Shown piece after piece: positions 46,839 to 57,435 of a stretch of DNA of 64,000 nt. The stretch is from Falciphora oryzae. Lineage: Eukaryota; Ascomycota; Sordariomycetes; Magnaporthales; Magnaporthaceae. Each line of letters opens with the position of its first letter. Positions within the stretch are counted from its first letter, which is position 1. A model generated the notes under the pieces. The model saw only the letters and a program-made list of their open reading frames with translations, did no database searches and was not told the origin of the DNA. Position numbers and translations under genes: made by a program. The stretch is taken from NCBI GenBank assembly GCA_000733355.1, contig JNVV01000028.1, forward strand, positions 248,001-312,000. The letters are read 5' to 3'.

Positions 46839-47531
46839 AGGAAGAGCCTATGAGCTTTCCTCCCTGAAACTTATGCCTCGATTCATTTTACCTCGCCGTT
46901 GCAACATCTCCAACCAACGCACGCAGCAGGGGGTGTCTAATACGCGGACGAGAAGATACGGCACGGGTTGGTCGAATAATGTTGACCCGAATGGGCGGTC
47001 GAGAGCGTTCTTTCTGATTCGATATATTGTACTCGTTGACTGGTGATTTCGTTTGAAGAGCGACCGCCAGTACCCTGTTCCAGCCCGGTATGCCGTCGAC
47101 GGCCGATTCCCAGCTGCTTTCTTTGCTTACCCATCTTTATGCACCATTCGGAGCGGACTGCATCTTTGGACCCAGGAGTTTTGTTATGAAGGAAGAAGAC
47201 ATGAGCATATTTACATACAAAAAAAATCAGCATCCATATACCACCAACAGAGATAGCCGCTTTTCGTTCCTTTCTGCTAAGGCTGGCCTGCAGGTGGCCT
47301 CAAGACACGGCAGTGGTATGTAGATAGTCCGCCGTTACTAAACAGCGCAGGGTGGTTTCCATACAGAGTCGCCACATCTTTTTATACAATGAGTAGTAGG
47401 TACACAGGAGGGGCTTGTAGCAGCCTCTGCCTTGCGCCCACAGTGACAACCGCGTTCTTGCCTGTCGCCTGATTTGCTACTACCACACCACGCCATAACA
47501 TGCCATGCCATGCACCCAAACCTCGCACCGT
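46839..47531. other. convergent intergenic spacer
   Basis: The 3' ends of the HECT gene (plus) and MRP49 (minus) face each other here. No gene seen. Confidence 0.5.
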
Positions 47532-48510
47532 CTACATGGCGTTTGCGGCCTTGATGGCGTCGGCCTCCTTCCTGGCACGCTCGAGCAGGGCCTTTTCGCG
47601 CTTCTGCTTCTGGGTGTAGTCGCGCACGAGCGCGCGGTCGGCGTCGCCCTGCTTCTTCACGGCGGCCAGCTCGGCCATGTCCTCCCCGTCCTCGGGGCTG
47701 GGCCTGACGGGGATGGCGCCCGTCTTGGTCACGAGCTCGGACAGGATGGCGTCCGAGTGCATGTGCGTCATGTCGATTGTGACGACGCGCTCGCCCTCGA
47801 CCGGGGGAGGGGCCTGCGCGCTGCCGTCCCAGGCGGAGCGGCTGGCGGCCTGCTTTTGCTTGGCTTCTGTTGCTGCTGCTGTTGCTTCCGAGGTTGTTTC
47901 TGCTGTTGGGGCGGTTGGGGTCGCGGTTGTGGTGGTAGTTGGGTTGGTGGGGTCGGGAGTGGTGGCGGCAGCGGCAGCGGCCTTCTTCTTGCTCGAGCCG
48001 GGGGCGGACTGGCGCAGGTAGATGGACATGGTGGCGGGCATGTCGCTGTCGCGTGTCCTGTTGACAACCATTGGGACCGAGGGGTTCCAGAACTTTAACC
48101 TCGGGAGGTTGTCCCGCCAGAATTTCCTATATCATCCGGGGGGGAAAGAGAAAGGGATGTCAGCTCGGGAGGGATGGACGGCATCCGAGAGCAGTAGTAG
48201 CGTTTTGCGTACGTTGGTCCAACATGGCCCTTGTCGTTCTTGAGGCCAAACTCCATGTGTATCCTGGTGATGTTGGTGGGCAGGACGGCTCCTCCTGGGC
48301 CGAATTTGAGGGCGTATAGCTGGGTTTGTGGCGTGGTTAGCTGTCGGTCAGGGATAGAGAGCTTGCCCGGAGCTGGACGACGGGGAATTGTACCTTCTAT
48401 AAAGCATAAGGTCAGCATCACGACACATACAAAGGAGCATAGGAGGAACAAAGAATGCGGGGGGAACATACGTTCTTGAGCGCACGCATGCGCTTCACGA
48501 CCGAGACCAT
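47532..48510 (-). CDS. MRP49: mitochondrial large-subunit ribosomal protein Mrp49 (mL61)
   Basis: Exons 48510-48472, 48396-48394 (3 nt), 48319-48213 and 48126-47532 give 247 aa. The L51/S25/CI-B8 (thioredoxin-like) domain is recognisable: FGPGGAVLPTNITRIHMEFG, GHVGPTKFWRDNLPRLKFW and NPSVPMVVNR. A low-complexity Thr/Ala/Pro insertion follows, then a Lys/Arg-rich helical tail (DYTQKQKREKALLERARK) that should bind rRNA. Two separate branch-acceptor sets between exon 1 and LYALKF imply two introns of 75 and 74 nt around a lone AAG codon; one 149-nt intron is the alternative. The gene is divergent from GEP3, with 437 bp between the starts. Confidence 0.8.
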
Positions 48511-48947
48511 CTTGGGACGTTTGCGCGAGGGCTCACCAGCCCCTCGGGATTTGGCCAATTGGGTTCCGGTACGCGATCCCGAAGCTCTCGCGTGGCCGGC
48601 AGATCGGGGGCTTCGTCGTCGTGATGTGTGCTTCCAGCGTGGGGGCGTTCGCCGCTGGCCGCTTGCTTGAGGTTCCCGATGACAAGGGGTGCAGTTTTTC
48701 CTGCAGGGGCCTTCGCCGGCGCGGCACAGAAAAAAAGCACCCGCTTCAATTGGTGCGGAGCTGGTCGTCGTCGCAGGGGAGATGTGACCCCACCAAGGTG
48801 GGTTGGGGGAACGTCATTGGCCGTTGGTTCACTTTTCTTTTTTTTTCTCCAAGATGCGACTGCTCGTGATCTTTGTTCATGGATATCTCGTTATAAAACA
48901 CTCGTTTCTCCCCTTTTTCCTAAGCTGGGGTACTGTCCCTCCGCAGC
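48511..48947. promoter_or_regulatory. shared upstream region of MRP49 and GEP3
   Basis: This 437-bp segment separates the start codons of two divergent mitochondrial-ribosome genes. No other gene fits, so both promoters should lie here. Frames crossing it are short and overlapping. Confidence 0.5.
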
Positions 48948-51209
48948 ATGCAGTCGGCAACATGGCTCAGGGCATCGCTTGGTTCTAGCGGGCGGAGGAC
49001 GACGGCGCTCCTGTTCCAGGCGCCCCCGCTCTACCCCTGTCCAGCCGTCCGCGGCTTTGCCTCGGCCTGCGTCTCCTTGGGCCACCGCCGCTTGCCCACC
49101 TGCGGGCGGCGACAACGCGGGGATGCATCTGCGCGAGGGGCCCTTCCGCGGCCCAGTCTGGAGGTGCGCCGGGCTTACAGTCTGGAAGCAACACCACACC
49201 AAGAGACAGAGGAGCTCGACAATGGTTTGAAGGGCGCGGCACGTGAGGCCCTGTCTGGTCTGCCACCCCAGTGCACCGGCTGCGGCGCGCTCACGCAGAC
49301 TGTCACGCCAGACCGGCCAGGCTACTATAACCCCGATAGGAAAGATGTCAAACTGTGTAGCGGCGTGGAGACGCCGCTGCCCAAAGTCCCAACGAGACAC
49401 GAGAAGGAGGATTCGATAGTCAAGGCGGCGCTGCAGGCTGTCGAGCCCGAGAAGCTGGAAAAGCTGGGGGTGAACGTCGCTGCCCTCACTTCAGACCTCC
49501 CCAATTACCCCAAACAGCGGCGAGAACCGCCCCCGCCCCTCTGTGATCGCTGCCACAACCTGATACACCACTCGGAGGGCGCGCCCATCTTCCACCCCAG
49601 CCTCGAGGCCCTGCGCGAGACCATAAACGAGTCGCCGTACAAGTACAACCACGTCTACCACATCATCGACGCGGCCGATTTCCCCATGTCGCTGCTCCCC
49701 AATATCCACAGCCTGCTCGAGGCCATGCCGCTGCGGTCGCAGAACCGCCGGTCCAGGAGCGGACGGTTCTACAAGGACCGCAAGATCGAGATCAGCTTCG
49801 TCATCACGCGCTCGGACCTGCTAGCGCGCAAGAAGCAGCTGGTCGACGGCATGATGAGCTACCTCAGGGAGACGCTGCGCGAGGCTCTCGGCAGGCGCGG
49901 CCGCCGCGTCCGCCTGGGCAACGTGCACTGCGTGAGCGCCCGGCGCGGCTGGTGGACCAGGGAGCTCCAGAGGGACATTTGGAAGCGCGGCGGCGGCTGC
50001 TGGTTCGTGGGCAAGGCCAACGTCGGCAAGAGCCGCCTGTTCCACGTCGTCTTCCCCAAGGGCGCCATGGGGCAGGCCCCGTCCAAGCATCAGGTAACGG
50101 TGCCAACGGATGCGGACCTGCAGGGCCGCGACTTGGAAGAGTCGGCCATGACGGAGCTGCTGCCCCCTCCCGAGGCGGCCCCGGGAGCCGAAGAGGACGA
50201 GGCGGAAGAGCTTGACGAATACTCGCTGCTCCCGCCCGCGCGCCGCGAGACCAACTTCCCCGAGATGCCGCTCGTGTCGCCGCTGCCCGGGACCACGGCG
50301 TCGCCGATCCGGGTGCCGTTCGGCAACGGCAAGGGCGAGCTGATCGACCTCCCTGGTCTCGAGCGCTCGCAACTGGAGCAGTATGTCAAGCCGGAGCACC
50401 GCCGGTCGCTGGTTATGAACAATCACATTCGACCCACAAAGGAAGTATTTGGACAGGGCAAGTCCTTGTTGATAGGCGGCTTCATCCGCATCACGCCAGA
50501 GTCGCCGGAACAAATATTACTGTCATGGTCGTTCGTCCCGCTCAAACAGCACGTCACAAGCGCGAGGAAGGCGGGAGCAATCCAGCGGCAGACGGGCGAG
50601 ATCCACGTGGAGAACATCGCGACCGAGAAGGCTGCCGAGACGACCAAGCTCGCAGGCACCTACGAGCTCCGCTGGGACGTGACCAAGGAGTACACGGGCC
50701 CGCTGATGGCCAAGCACGCGCGCAACATCAAGCTGGACCGCCTGCCCTTCCGCGTCCTCGGGGCCGACATCGTCATCGAGGGGGTCGGCTGGGTCGAGCT
50801 GGCGGTGCAGGTGCGGAAGAAGGACCTGGTCCCGAGAAAGCGTAGAGCAGAGCACAGAGAGGCCGCGAGGCCCAAGAGACGCAGCGGAGACGAGATCCGG
50901 CAGACCCTGGACCTCTCGGAGCCGGGCGACGAGGAGGTCCGGAGGGACGAGGAGGTCCGGAGGGACGAGGAGGTCCGGAGGGACGAGGACGGCGTGCCGG
51001 CAGAAGACGAAGAAGACCGTATACCCTGGCCGAAGGTGCATGTGCACACCCCCGAGGGCAGGTTTGTGAGCGCGCGGCCGCCGATGATGGCGAGTTTGTG
51101 CTGCCCGCCTCGCAAGCCGGAAAAGGGACGGCCCAGGAGGAGTATGAAGGGCGAGAAGAAGAGGGTCAAGGCGGCGAAGCGGGCGGCGACGGCGGGCGCT
51201 TCGGTTTGA
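48948..51209 (+). CDS. GEP3: GEP3-like mitochondrial circularly permuted GTPase (YqeH type)
   Basis: Single exon, 753 aa. The basic, Ser/Arg-rich N-terminus (MQSATWLRASLGSSGRRTT) suits mitochondrial import. A zinc site is formed by CTGCG (about residue 108) and CDRCH (about 197). The GTPase motifs run in permuted order: G4 TRSD (about 287), G1 GKANVGKSR (about 354), then G3 DLPG (about 467), as in bacterial YqeH and yeast Gep3/Mtg3. The region between G1 and G3 has a long acidic insert (EEDEAEELDEY). The C-terminus has three copies of DEEVRR and a Lys/Arg-rich end. Family members assist small-subunit mitoribosome assembly and interact genetically with prohibitins. Confidence 0.9.
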   Translation: MQSATWLRASLGSSGRRTTALLFQAPPLYPCPAVRGFASACVSLGHRRLPTCGRRQRGDASARGALPRPSLEVRRAYSLEATPHQETEELDNGLKGAAREALSGLPPQCTGCGALTQTVTPDRPGYYNPDRKDVKLCSGVETPLPKVPTRHEKEDSIVKAALQAVEPEKLEKLGVNVAALTSDLPNYPKQRREPPPPLCDRCHNLIHHSEGAPIFHPSLEALRETINESPYKYNHVYHIIDAADFPMSLLPNIHSLLEAMPLRSQNRRSRSGRFYKDRKIEISFVITRSDLLARKKQLVDGMMSYLRETLREALGRRGRRVRLGNVHCVSARRGWWTRELQRDIWKRGGGCWFVGKANVGKSRLFHVVFPKGAMGQAPSKHQVTVPTDADLQGRDLEESAMTELLPPPEAAPGAEEDEAEELDEYSLLPPARRETNFPEMPLVSPLPGTTASPIRVPFGNGKGELIDLPGLERSQLEQYVKPEHRRSLVMNNHIRPTKEVFGQGKSLLIGGFIRITPESPEQILLSWSFVPLKQHVTSARKAGAIQRQTGEIHVENIATEKAAETTKLAGTYELRWDVTKEYTGPLMAKHARNIKLDRLPFRVLGADIVIEGVGWVELAVQVRKKDLVPRKRRAEHREAARPKRRSGDEIRQTLDLSEPGDEEVRRDEEVRRDEEVRRDEDGVPAEDEEDRIPWPKVHVHTPEGRFVSARPPMMASLCCPPRKPEKGRPRRSMKGEKKRVKAAKRAATAGASV
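50931..50984 (+). repeat. 18-bp coding microrepeat, 3 copies
   Basis: Three exact copies of GAGGAGGTCCGGAGGGAC encode EEVRRD in tandem in the acidic/basic tail of the GEP3 protein, so the number of copies may vary between strains. Confidence 0.95.
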
Positions 51210-51807
51210 TTTGGGAGGGGCCATGTATAGAATCTGTACAACGGAAGAAGCACATAACTGTATATACTTAGAATGTATATAAATCCAGGATCCCCATGAT
51301 CGTCAGCCTTGCTCTCGTACTCGTTTCCCAGCAAACCAAATCAAAATCGAGTTCTGAGGAGGCTTCGGTGATGTGCCGGCTTGGCAGGCAGCCAAAGTCT
51401 TGGCCCCTCGCAGCGCTCGGCTCTCGACCCCCGACGTAAGGTTTCAGCCCACCTCAGTGGAACGGTCCGGCACCACACGTCATTCTCTTGGTGGGCTGGC
51501 CTGTCCGACGCGGGGGGATTTGACAGCGCAGCTCGCAACCTTTGACGGGAGCGCATTCCACGAACCGGTGCAGCGCGCTAGTCCAGTGTTGTCGTGTCGG
51601 TGTTTCTTTGGACGTTGACTTTTTTTTCGTGGTTATTCTTTCATTGTTACCTTGTTTTCCCAAACGACATTCGATCCTCTGCATAAATCAAACACCATCA
51701 CCTAGCAGCAGCAAAAAACAACTCCTACCCTCACCCGCTGCTGCAGTTAGCCGTCTACCTTCCACATACCTCACCTCCCAGAGAACAAAAGCCACATACA
51801 TACAGCC

Positions 51808-52530
51808 ATGACCTCGAGCCAATACAGCGCCGGCCCGTCGGGGCCTCGCACACAGCAGCACTTAGCGGCGGCGGCGACGACGACAACGACCCAGACCATG
51901 ACGGAGACGGCACCCGCACCGCCGCCGCCGGCGACAGCAGAGCCCGCAGCGACACCTATCCTGCGCCTGCGCGGCGCGCCCACCTCGTCGGGCCGGTCGG
52001 TGCAGTGGGCCGAAGGCGTCATCGACAACGAGGGCCTGGGGCGCAAGTCGTCCAAGGGTACGCGCTGCTCTGCCTGTCTACCTAGTTGCTTTTTCTCGCC
52101 ACCTACACACATCACCCTGCTAACGCTACCCCCAAAACGACGAATCACAGTCTGCTGCATCTACCACGGCCTCCGCGGCGTCGACTCGTCCAGCGACTCC
52201 TCCTCGTCCTCCTCATCAGACTCGGACACCGACTCGGACGACTCGACGCGCGGCGACAGGGTCAAGGCGGGCGGCGGCGGCAAGAAGAAGCAGGCGCGCC
52301 GCCCCCACCACCACAGGCACTCGGACGACTGCGGCCACGGGCGCGGGAGGGACGGCGACGGTGCAAAGGACGGAGATGGCAGGCCGCCGCACCACCGCCG
52401 CCGCCGCAGGAAGCCCAGCCCCAACGCCTACGAGAAGGTGCCCAAGCCCAGGCCGCGCGGCGACGGCGGAGGAGGGGCTCCCAGTGGCGGTGGCGGCGGC
52501 GGTGGTGGCCCAGCGCCTACTAGGGCGTGA
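51808..52530 (+). CDS. YPI1: type 1 phosphatase regulator YPI1 (inhibitor-3 family)
   Basis: Exons 51808-52057 and 52151-52530 give 209 aa. The invariant block LRLRGAPTSSGRSVQWAEGV followed by DNEGLGRKSSKVCCIYH is the PPP1R11/Ypi1 signature; VQWAE is the RVxF-like docking motif for the PP1 catalytic subunit (Glc7). The N-terminus is Thr/Ala/Pro-rich. The tail holds a Ser/Asp run (SSSDSDTDSDDS), a His-rich segment and a Gly-rich end. The protein is natively disordered in its family and controls nuclear PP1. The intron (93 nt) splits GRKSSK from VCCIYH. Confidence 0.93.
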   Translation: MTSSQYSAGPSGPRTQQHLAAAATTTTTQTMTETAPAPPPPATAEPAATPILRLRGAPTSSGRSVQWAEGVIDNEGLGRKSSKGTRCSACLPSCFFSPPTHITLLTLPPKRRITVCCIYHGLRGVDSSSDSSSSSSSDSDTDSDDSTRGDRVKAGGGGKKKQARRPHHHRHSDDCGHGRGRDGDGAKDGDGRPPHHRRRRRKPSPNAYEKVPKPRPRGDGGGGAPSGGGGGGGGPAPTRA

Positions 52531-53729
52531 GAAGGAGAAGGGAGTAAAACAAGCTATGGCGGCACGCTCCACCTGTGACTGCGACCATTCTAGTTAGCTG
52601 GTCTCGTAGCGGTTTTTTTTCTGTGCCCTTGCGGCTTGGTGCCTGTAAGGGGTAGGCATACCTACCTATACCTTTTGTATCACGAGACACGGCCAGTATA
52701 TATACCCTTATTTTCGCCCTTTTGCCGTTTATCCTTCACCTTCTTTTTCATCATGTTGTCTTCCCCTTCCTCCTGGGGCTTGCCATCTGGCACAGTGACA
52801 GATCCTGTCACCTGCGACGGAAAAACGGTGTCGATCAGAGTTCACGCCAGTCGGGCGCCTTTTGAGTTCAGGGGCATCTTGGTTTGTTCGGACGAAAGCG
52901 GGCAAAGCCAAGGGAAACCTAACTGTGACCAAGAAACCGCCCAACAAAACGGGCAGACGTAGCGGCGCGCGAGAAAGCGCAGTCAAAGCAGCATACCTAA
53001 AGGGAGGCAGATACTACTGATAGTTACACACAGACCTACCAACATTCGTCTTTGACATGCAACCTCAGTATTTCTAGTAGTCACGATAGCGACACCTCCG
53101 CGTATGTAAATGTCTTTATTGTTTTAGCCAAGAAAAAAAAAAGAATAATAGATCCGGACCATCCGTTTGTTGCTAATACCTCTGCCAACGTCCAAGCACA
53201 TCCAAATATGGCGGGAAGGCGCTTATAATGCTGATATGACAACCTCCTCCGCCCCAATTTACTCCGAAAGAACCTCCCTTTTCCCTTCCCTTACATGATA
53301 TGCCCTTTGTAGCAACTTTGACTTATTAAACTCGAGGGAGAGAGCATGTGGCCTGGCGACTAGCCATAAACGCCTGCGAGGATGGCGCATGGCTAGCCAT
53401 CCGCTGACAACATTCTCCCTTGCGCCTCATTACCATTCTTCACCACTGCCGTCTTCCCAGGGCTGTTGTACGCGTCTCGACCATTGACGAAGCCACGATA
53501 GGGCTATGGACTACCTCTTTTGACAACAATCTGGCGGCCTGGACCGTTGGGTTCACTGAACCAGAAGACTTTCCAAGATTAAAGCAGGGAAGCGCAAACA
53601 ACACGATTGTGGTTTGGGGAAGTTGGGAGATGAAGAAAGAAGGAAGAGGCAAAAAGTTAGAAGGCAAAAAAAAAAAAAAAAAAAAACAGATCACCTTTGC
53701 TTTCTTTTATTTCAGCGAACAACAAGATT
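52531..53729. other. intergenic, no confident gene
   Basis: A 70-codon ATG frame at 52753-52962 (MLSSPSSWGLPSGTV..) has mixed composition but no signal peptide or family match; it is probably chance. A-tracts lie at about 53136 and 53668-53688. The 3' ends of YPI1 and the DENN gene should lie here. Confidence 0.45.
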
Positions 53730-56700
53730 CTAACCAGGGCTCTGGGCCGTCGCGCTCAACGTGCTAGGGACTTGCTTTCGGATCAAGCCCCGACTGCCGC
53801 GCTGCTCGGACCTCGGCACCCCCTGGATCGCCCGTGGCTCCTTCATCAGTGAAGGGTCGAGCCTAGTGGGGATCCGGGTGACGACGGATCGGTAGTCGCC
53901 GGGGAACTTGGCGTTGGGCAAGGGCACCGATGCCGTCCGCCAGATGTGATCCGTAGTGTCGCCAAGATATCCCACGGGAATCTTGGGCGGCCCAAGCAGA
54001 TGGCCCGCCCCCGACGCTGCGTGCGACGCCCGGATCATGGACAGACGCGAGAGCGACCCTAGAGCCGGGCGGCCGCGCGCCTTCTTTGCGAGGATGATCT
54101 CGTCAAAGAGCCGGATCTCCGGATTGCTGGGAGGCATACGCTCCCGCTCGTGGATGAACTCATTAAAAGCTACAGGTACAGAGAACACCCTGTCAGCTGA
54201 TATGATCATAAAGTTGTCGTCTGATGATGAATGAACTTGAGAACTTACCTTGGGTTTCCCTCATCATTACTATATACTCCTGTTGTTCATGCGGCAGGCT
54301 CCTGATGAAGCCCTGCATATCGAATGCGGACAGCTGGCCGTTGGCTTTCTGCTCCCTGCTCGGCCGGACGAGATGCTTGCGGTAGGTATACAGCAGGCTG
54401 GCCTGGCACCGGACGAAGGCGGCGCGGACCCGGTCGGCGTCGAAGGCGGCCGGGCAGACCAGGCAGGCCACCGACAGGCAGCGGCCATGCGAGAGACAGT
54501 TGCAGCCGGCGCACTTGAACAGGTCGTCGCTCTCGCAGCGGTCGTCGCAGATGTCGCAGATCGGGCTCGTCTCACCAGGGGTCCAGTTGAAGCAGTGGCC
54601 CTCGACCCAGATGGTGGTGTCTGTGCTGTGCACCGGCTGCATGAGCATCTGTGGCATCACCGTCGAAGCCGCCAGCGTCGACTGCGCGTATGTGGACGGC
54701 GCATACCCGCCGTACGACGACTGCGAATCTATCGAGATGGCCGAGACCGAGAGACTCTGCGCGTGTCCATTGAGTATCGGGAGGCTGGGCTTGTGCAGTG
54801 GGCCGCGCCCGACGTCCACGCCAAACGAGGAGCTGCGCCGCGACTTCTCGTCAAAGTGCGTCGACCGCTTCTCGCGCAGCACCGTCGAGCCGGCAAACCC
54901 AGAGTCGCTCCTTGACACAGGCGTCGTGGGCATAGGTGGGAAGTGCGTAGACACGGGGGACAGCGACGAGGGCGGGCTATTCTTGCTAGATCTGGCCGTT
55001 CCCGGCGGCTCCGCCTTAGACAGCTCGTTCTTAGAGTGCACAAAGGCGTTGAACAGGGGCGGCCGAGGGGGCGACAACGGGTCGGCGTCACCAAACGCCG
55101 CCGAGTTTTGCGAGACCCATTTGTTGAGAGTAGATTTGGGCGGAGTCGAGGTGAAGATGGATGGGTTCTCGGCCGAGAATCCGTCATAGGGGAAGGACTC
55201 GACGGCGTAAGGCGGAGGTCCCTGGTGCACGCCGTACCTCAGCGCGTGCGGAGCAGCCGCCTGGAGCAGGGCCAGGAGCTTGCGGCGGTTTTGGCGCGGT
55301 AAGCGGATCGGCTGTGCTGTCGCATCGATCGTGTCCTTGTCCAGGTCAACCAGGACGTAGTCGTCATCGGGAAGCACGATGTTCTCGTATCGCTTTTCTA
55401 TACCGATTATGTAGGGGCAGGGTGCATCGAGAGCCTGCAGCAGGCGGGCTGGCAGCACCGGGATGAAGACGCTAGCCCACTTGAGTGGGTAGAGTAGGCT
55501 GGCGAGGGCGTGGCAGGCGAGGTGCAGCATAGCCGTGTGGGACGAGACGAAGATGATGCGCGACTCGGACATGGCATACTCAAACACTGCCACCACGTTC
55601 TCGAGTGAGAGGCAGCGGAACAGGGCATATAGGTCGGTGCTCCGCGAGCCCGGCAGCTCATTGACGGCCTCGTTGCGGGCGAACATGCGAAGCTCCCGCA
55701 CGCCCAGCTCGACCTGCGTCTTGGAGCTGATGGGGCTGAAGGCCTCGGTGCACAAGTTCACCACATAGCGCTCCAGGGGCTGCCAGCGCCCGACGCGGGG
55801 CGAGCTAGGTGGCACGCGCAGCAGAGCACCGTCCGTCATGGGCACAATGACGGCTCGCAGCCACTCCTTCCAGAAGCCCATCTTGGTCGCGTCACGACCC
55901 AGGATGCCGTATGCACGAGGCGTCCACAGGCCGCTCTCTCCGGCCGTGAGCCCATCGATCTTGGATGCGGCACCGTGTCTCAGAGGCCGCAGCATCTCCG
56001 CCATCAATCCGATCTTCTCCTCGACTGCGCTGATCTCCTCGTCCAGAGACTCACGGTCCGAGGATCCCGATGGCGCGCCAGGGAGCTCAGCGAGCAGTTG
56101 TGAAAGATGCGCGCGCTCCGCAGCCAGCCGGTTGCCCAGGCTTGCCGCCAGCTCGCGCTCCTCGTTGGACATGTGGCTCCGCCGCCACTGCTCGCACTTC
56201 TTCTCGATCTGCTCCGCAACATCGGCCTTGACTGCGGTCCACACGATGACGGAAACGCCGTAGATCTTGCTGTTGTCCTCGGCCGTCATGGTGAATCCGT
56301 GCCATGTGGACCGTGGGCGCTCGTCCGACGACACAATCTGGATATCATTGGGAAAGGCGAACATGGGCACGTAGTCCGGGAAGCGGCCCCTTCGTGCCAG
56401 CTCGTCGGCCGCGTCCTTGGGTGGGTACCTATCCAGCAGTGTCGGCTCGAATCGGCGCTTCAGCGGGTGCATGTCGGGGTCGGTGTTGAGAGGCTCGGGC
56501 GGCGGGATGACCGAGTTGTAGTTGCTGAGGCGCTTGGCCGTGCGGATCGATGCTGCTGTTGGGTTTCGTGCTGATTTGTTAGCTCCTAGTCGTAGGTGTT
56601 CTGCTCATCTCGGCCCTCCATTCACTGGTTGCTTACCTTGGGGCCTCGGCGTGAGGGGCTGCTTCCTCATGCTGTTCATGTCCCTAAAACTCATCTTGCG

Positions 56701-57435
56701 TCGGATACTACCCTTGATGCTTTTGAGTGGGCTCATTCTCCCGCTCTCCATGGCGTCTTCAGCCTTGATCCGCTCAGCCCGCGTGTTCACCATGGGCGGC
56801 CGGGTCTGCAGCTTGGCACCTGCGCTGAATGTCAAATCGTCGAGGAAGTTTTCACGCTCCGAGGCGAATTTAAATAAAGCCTTGTCGAAGTCGAAGTCGT
56901 AGCCCGAGTTGCGGTGGTCCGCTGGTGGAGCAAAAAGTCCAGCGCCGTTGGCGTTCCCGTTGGCATTGGTGTTAGAGCTGGCGTTGGCGCTGCCATTGCT
57001 CCCACTGTTTCCGTTACTGCTGCTGCTGTTTCCGATGCCGTTGCTGTTGCTAAAGCTGAGGCTGAGGTTGAATGTGGGGGACAGAGGGCTGCCGGCTACA
57101 GGGCGGATTGTGGCGCTGCTCCTGTTGCTTCTCGTGACGCCAGCGTCGTTGCTGTCGTCCAGGGGCGAGAACTCCATTGCAAAGCAATCGAAAATGCTCT
57201 TGGAGAGCCTGTTGCCGCCCGAGTTCTGGCGCGAGTGGCGGGCAGCGGCGGGCCGGCTCGTCGAGGGCGGGTTCGCCGCCTCGCTGGCCGACTCGGCCTC
57301 GCCATCCTCGGTTATGGTCTCATCGACGGTGGGCGACTGGATCGGGGCCTGAGGGATCGGAGCTTCGCCGTAGGATGTCGACTCGATCCCGGCGATCCAG
57401 AAGTAGTCGGCGAGAGGGGTTGACGAGCCCTCCAT
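53730..57435 (-). CDS. DENN-domain protein with a C1 zinc domain
   Basis: Exons 57435-56637, 56570-54249 and 54169-53730 give 1186 aa. After a Ser/Asn-rich N-terminus and basic KSIKGSIRRKMSF, the tripartite DENN module begins with PDYVPMFAFPNDIQIVSSDE and STWHGFTMTAEDNSKIYGVS. The cDENN core is SLENVVAVFEYAMSESRIIF then LLYPLKWASVFIPVLPARLL and PYIIGIE. Toward the C-terminus, H-x12-CDIC-x11-CAGC-x4-H-x2-C-x7-C fits the C1 (diacylglycerol/phorbol-type) zinc domain exactly in spacing. DENN proteins are guanine nucleotide exchange factors for Rab GTPases in trafficking. Lipid binding by the C1 domain is inference. The tail (last 145 residues) is of unknown function. Confidence 0.9.

Noticed and set aside
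52753..52962. Small ATG frame as a possible secreted peptide
   Set aside because: No signal peptide, few cysteines and no supporting features.
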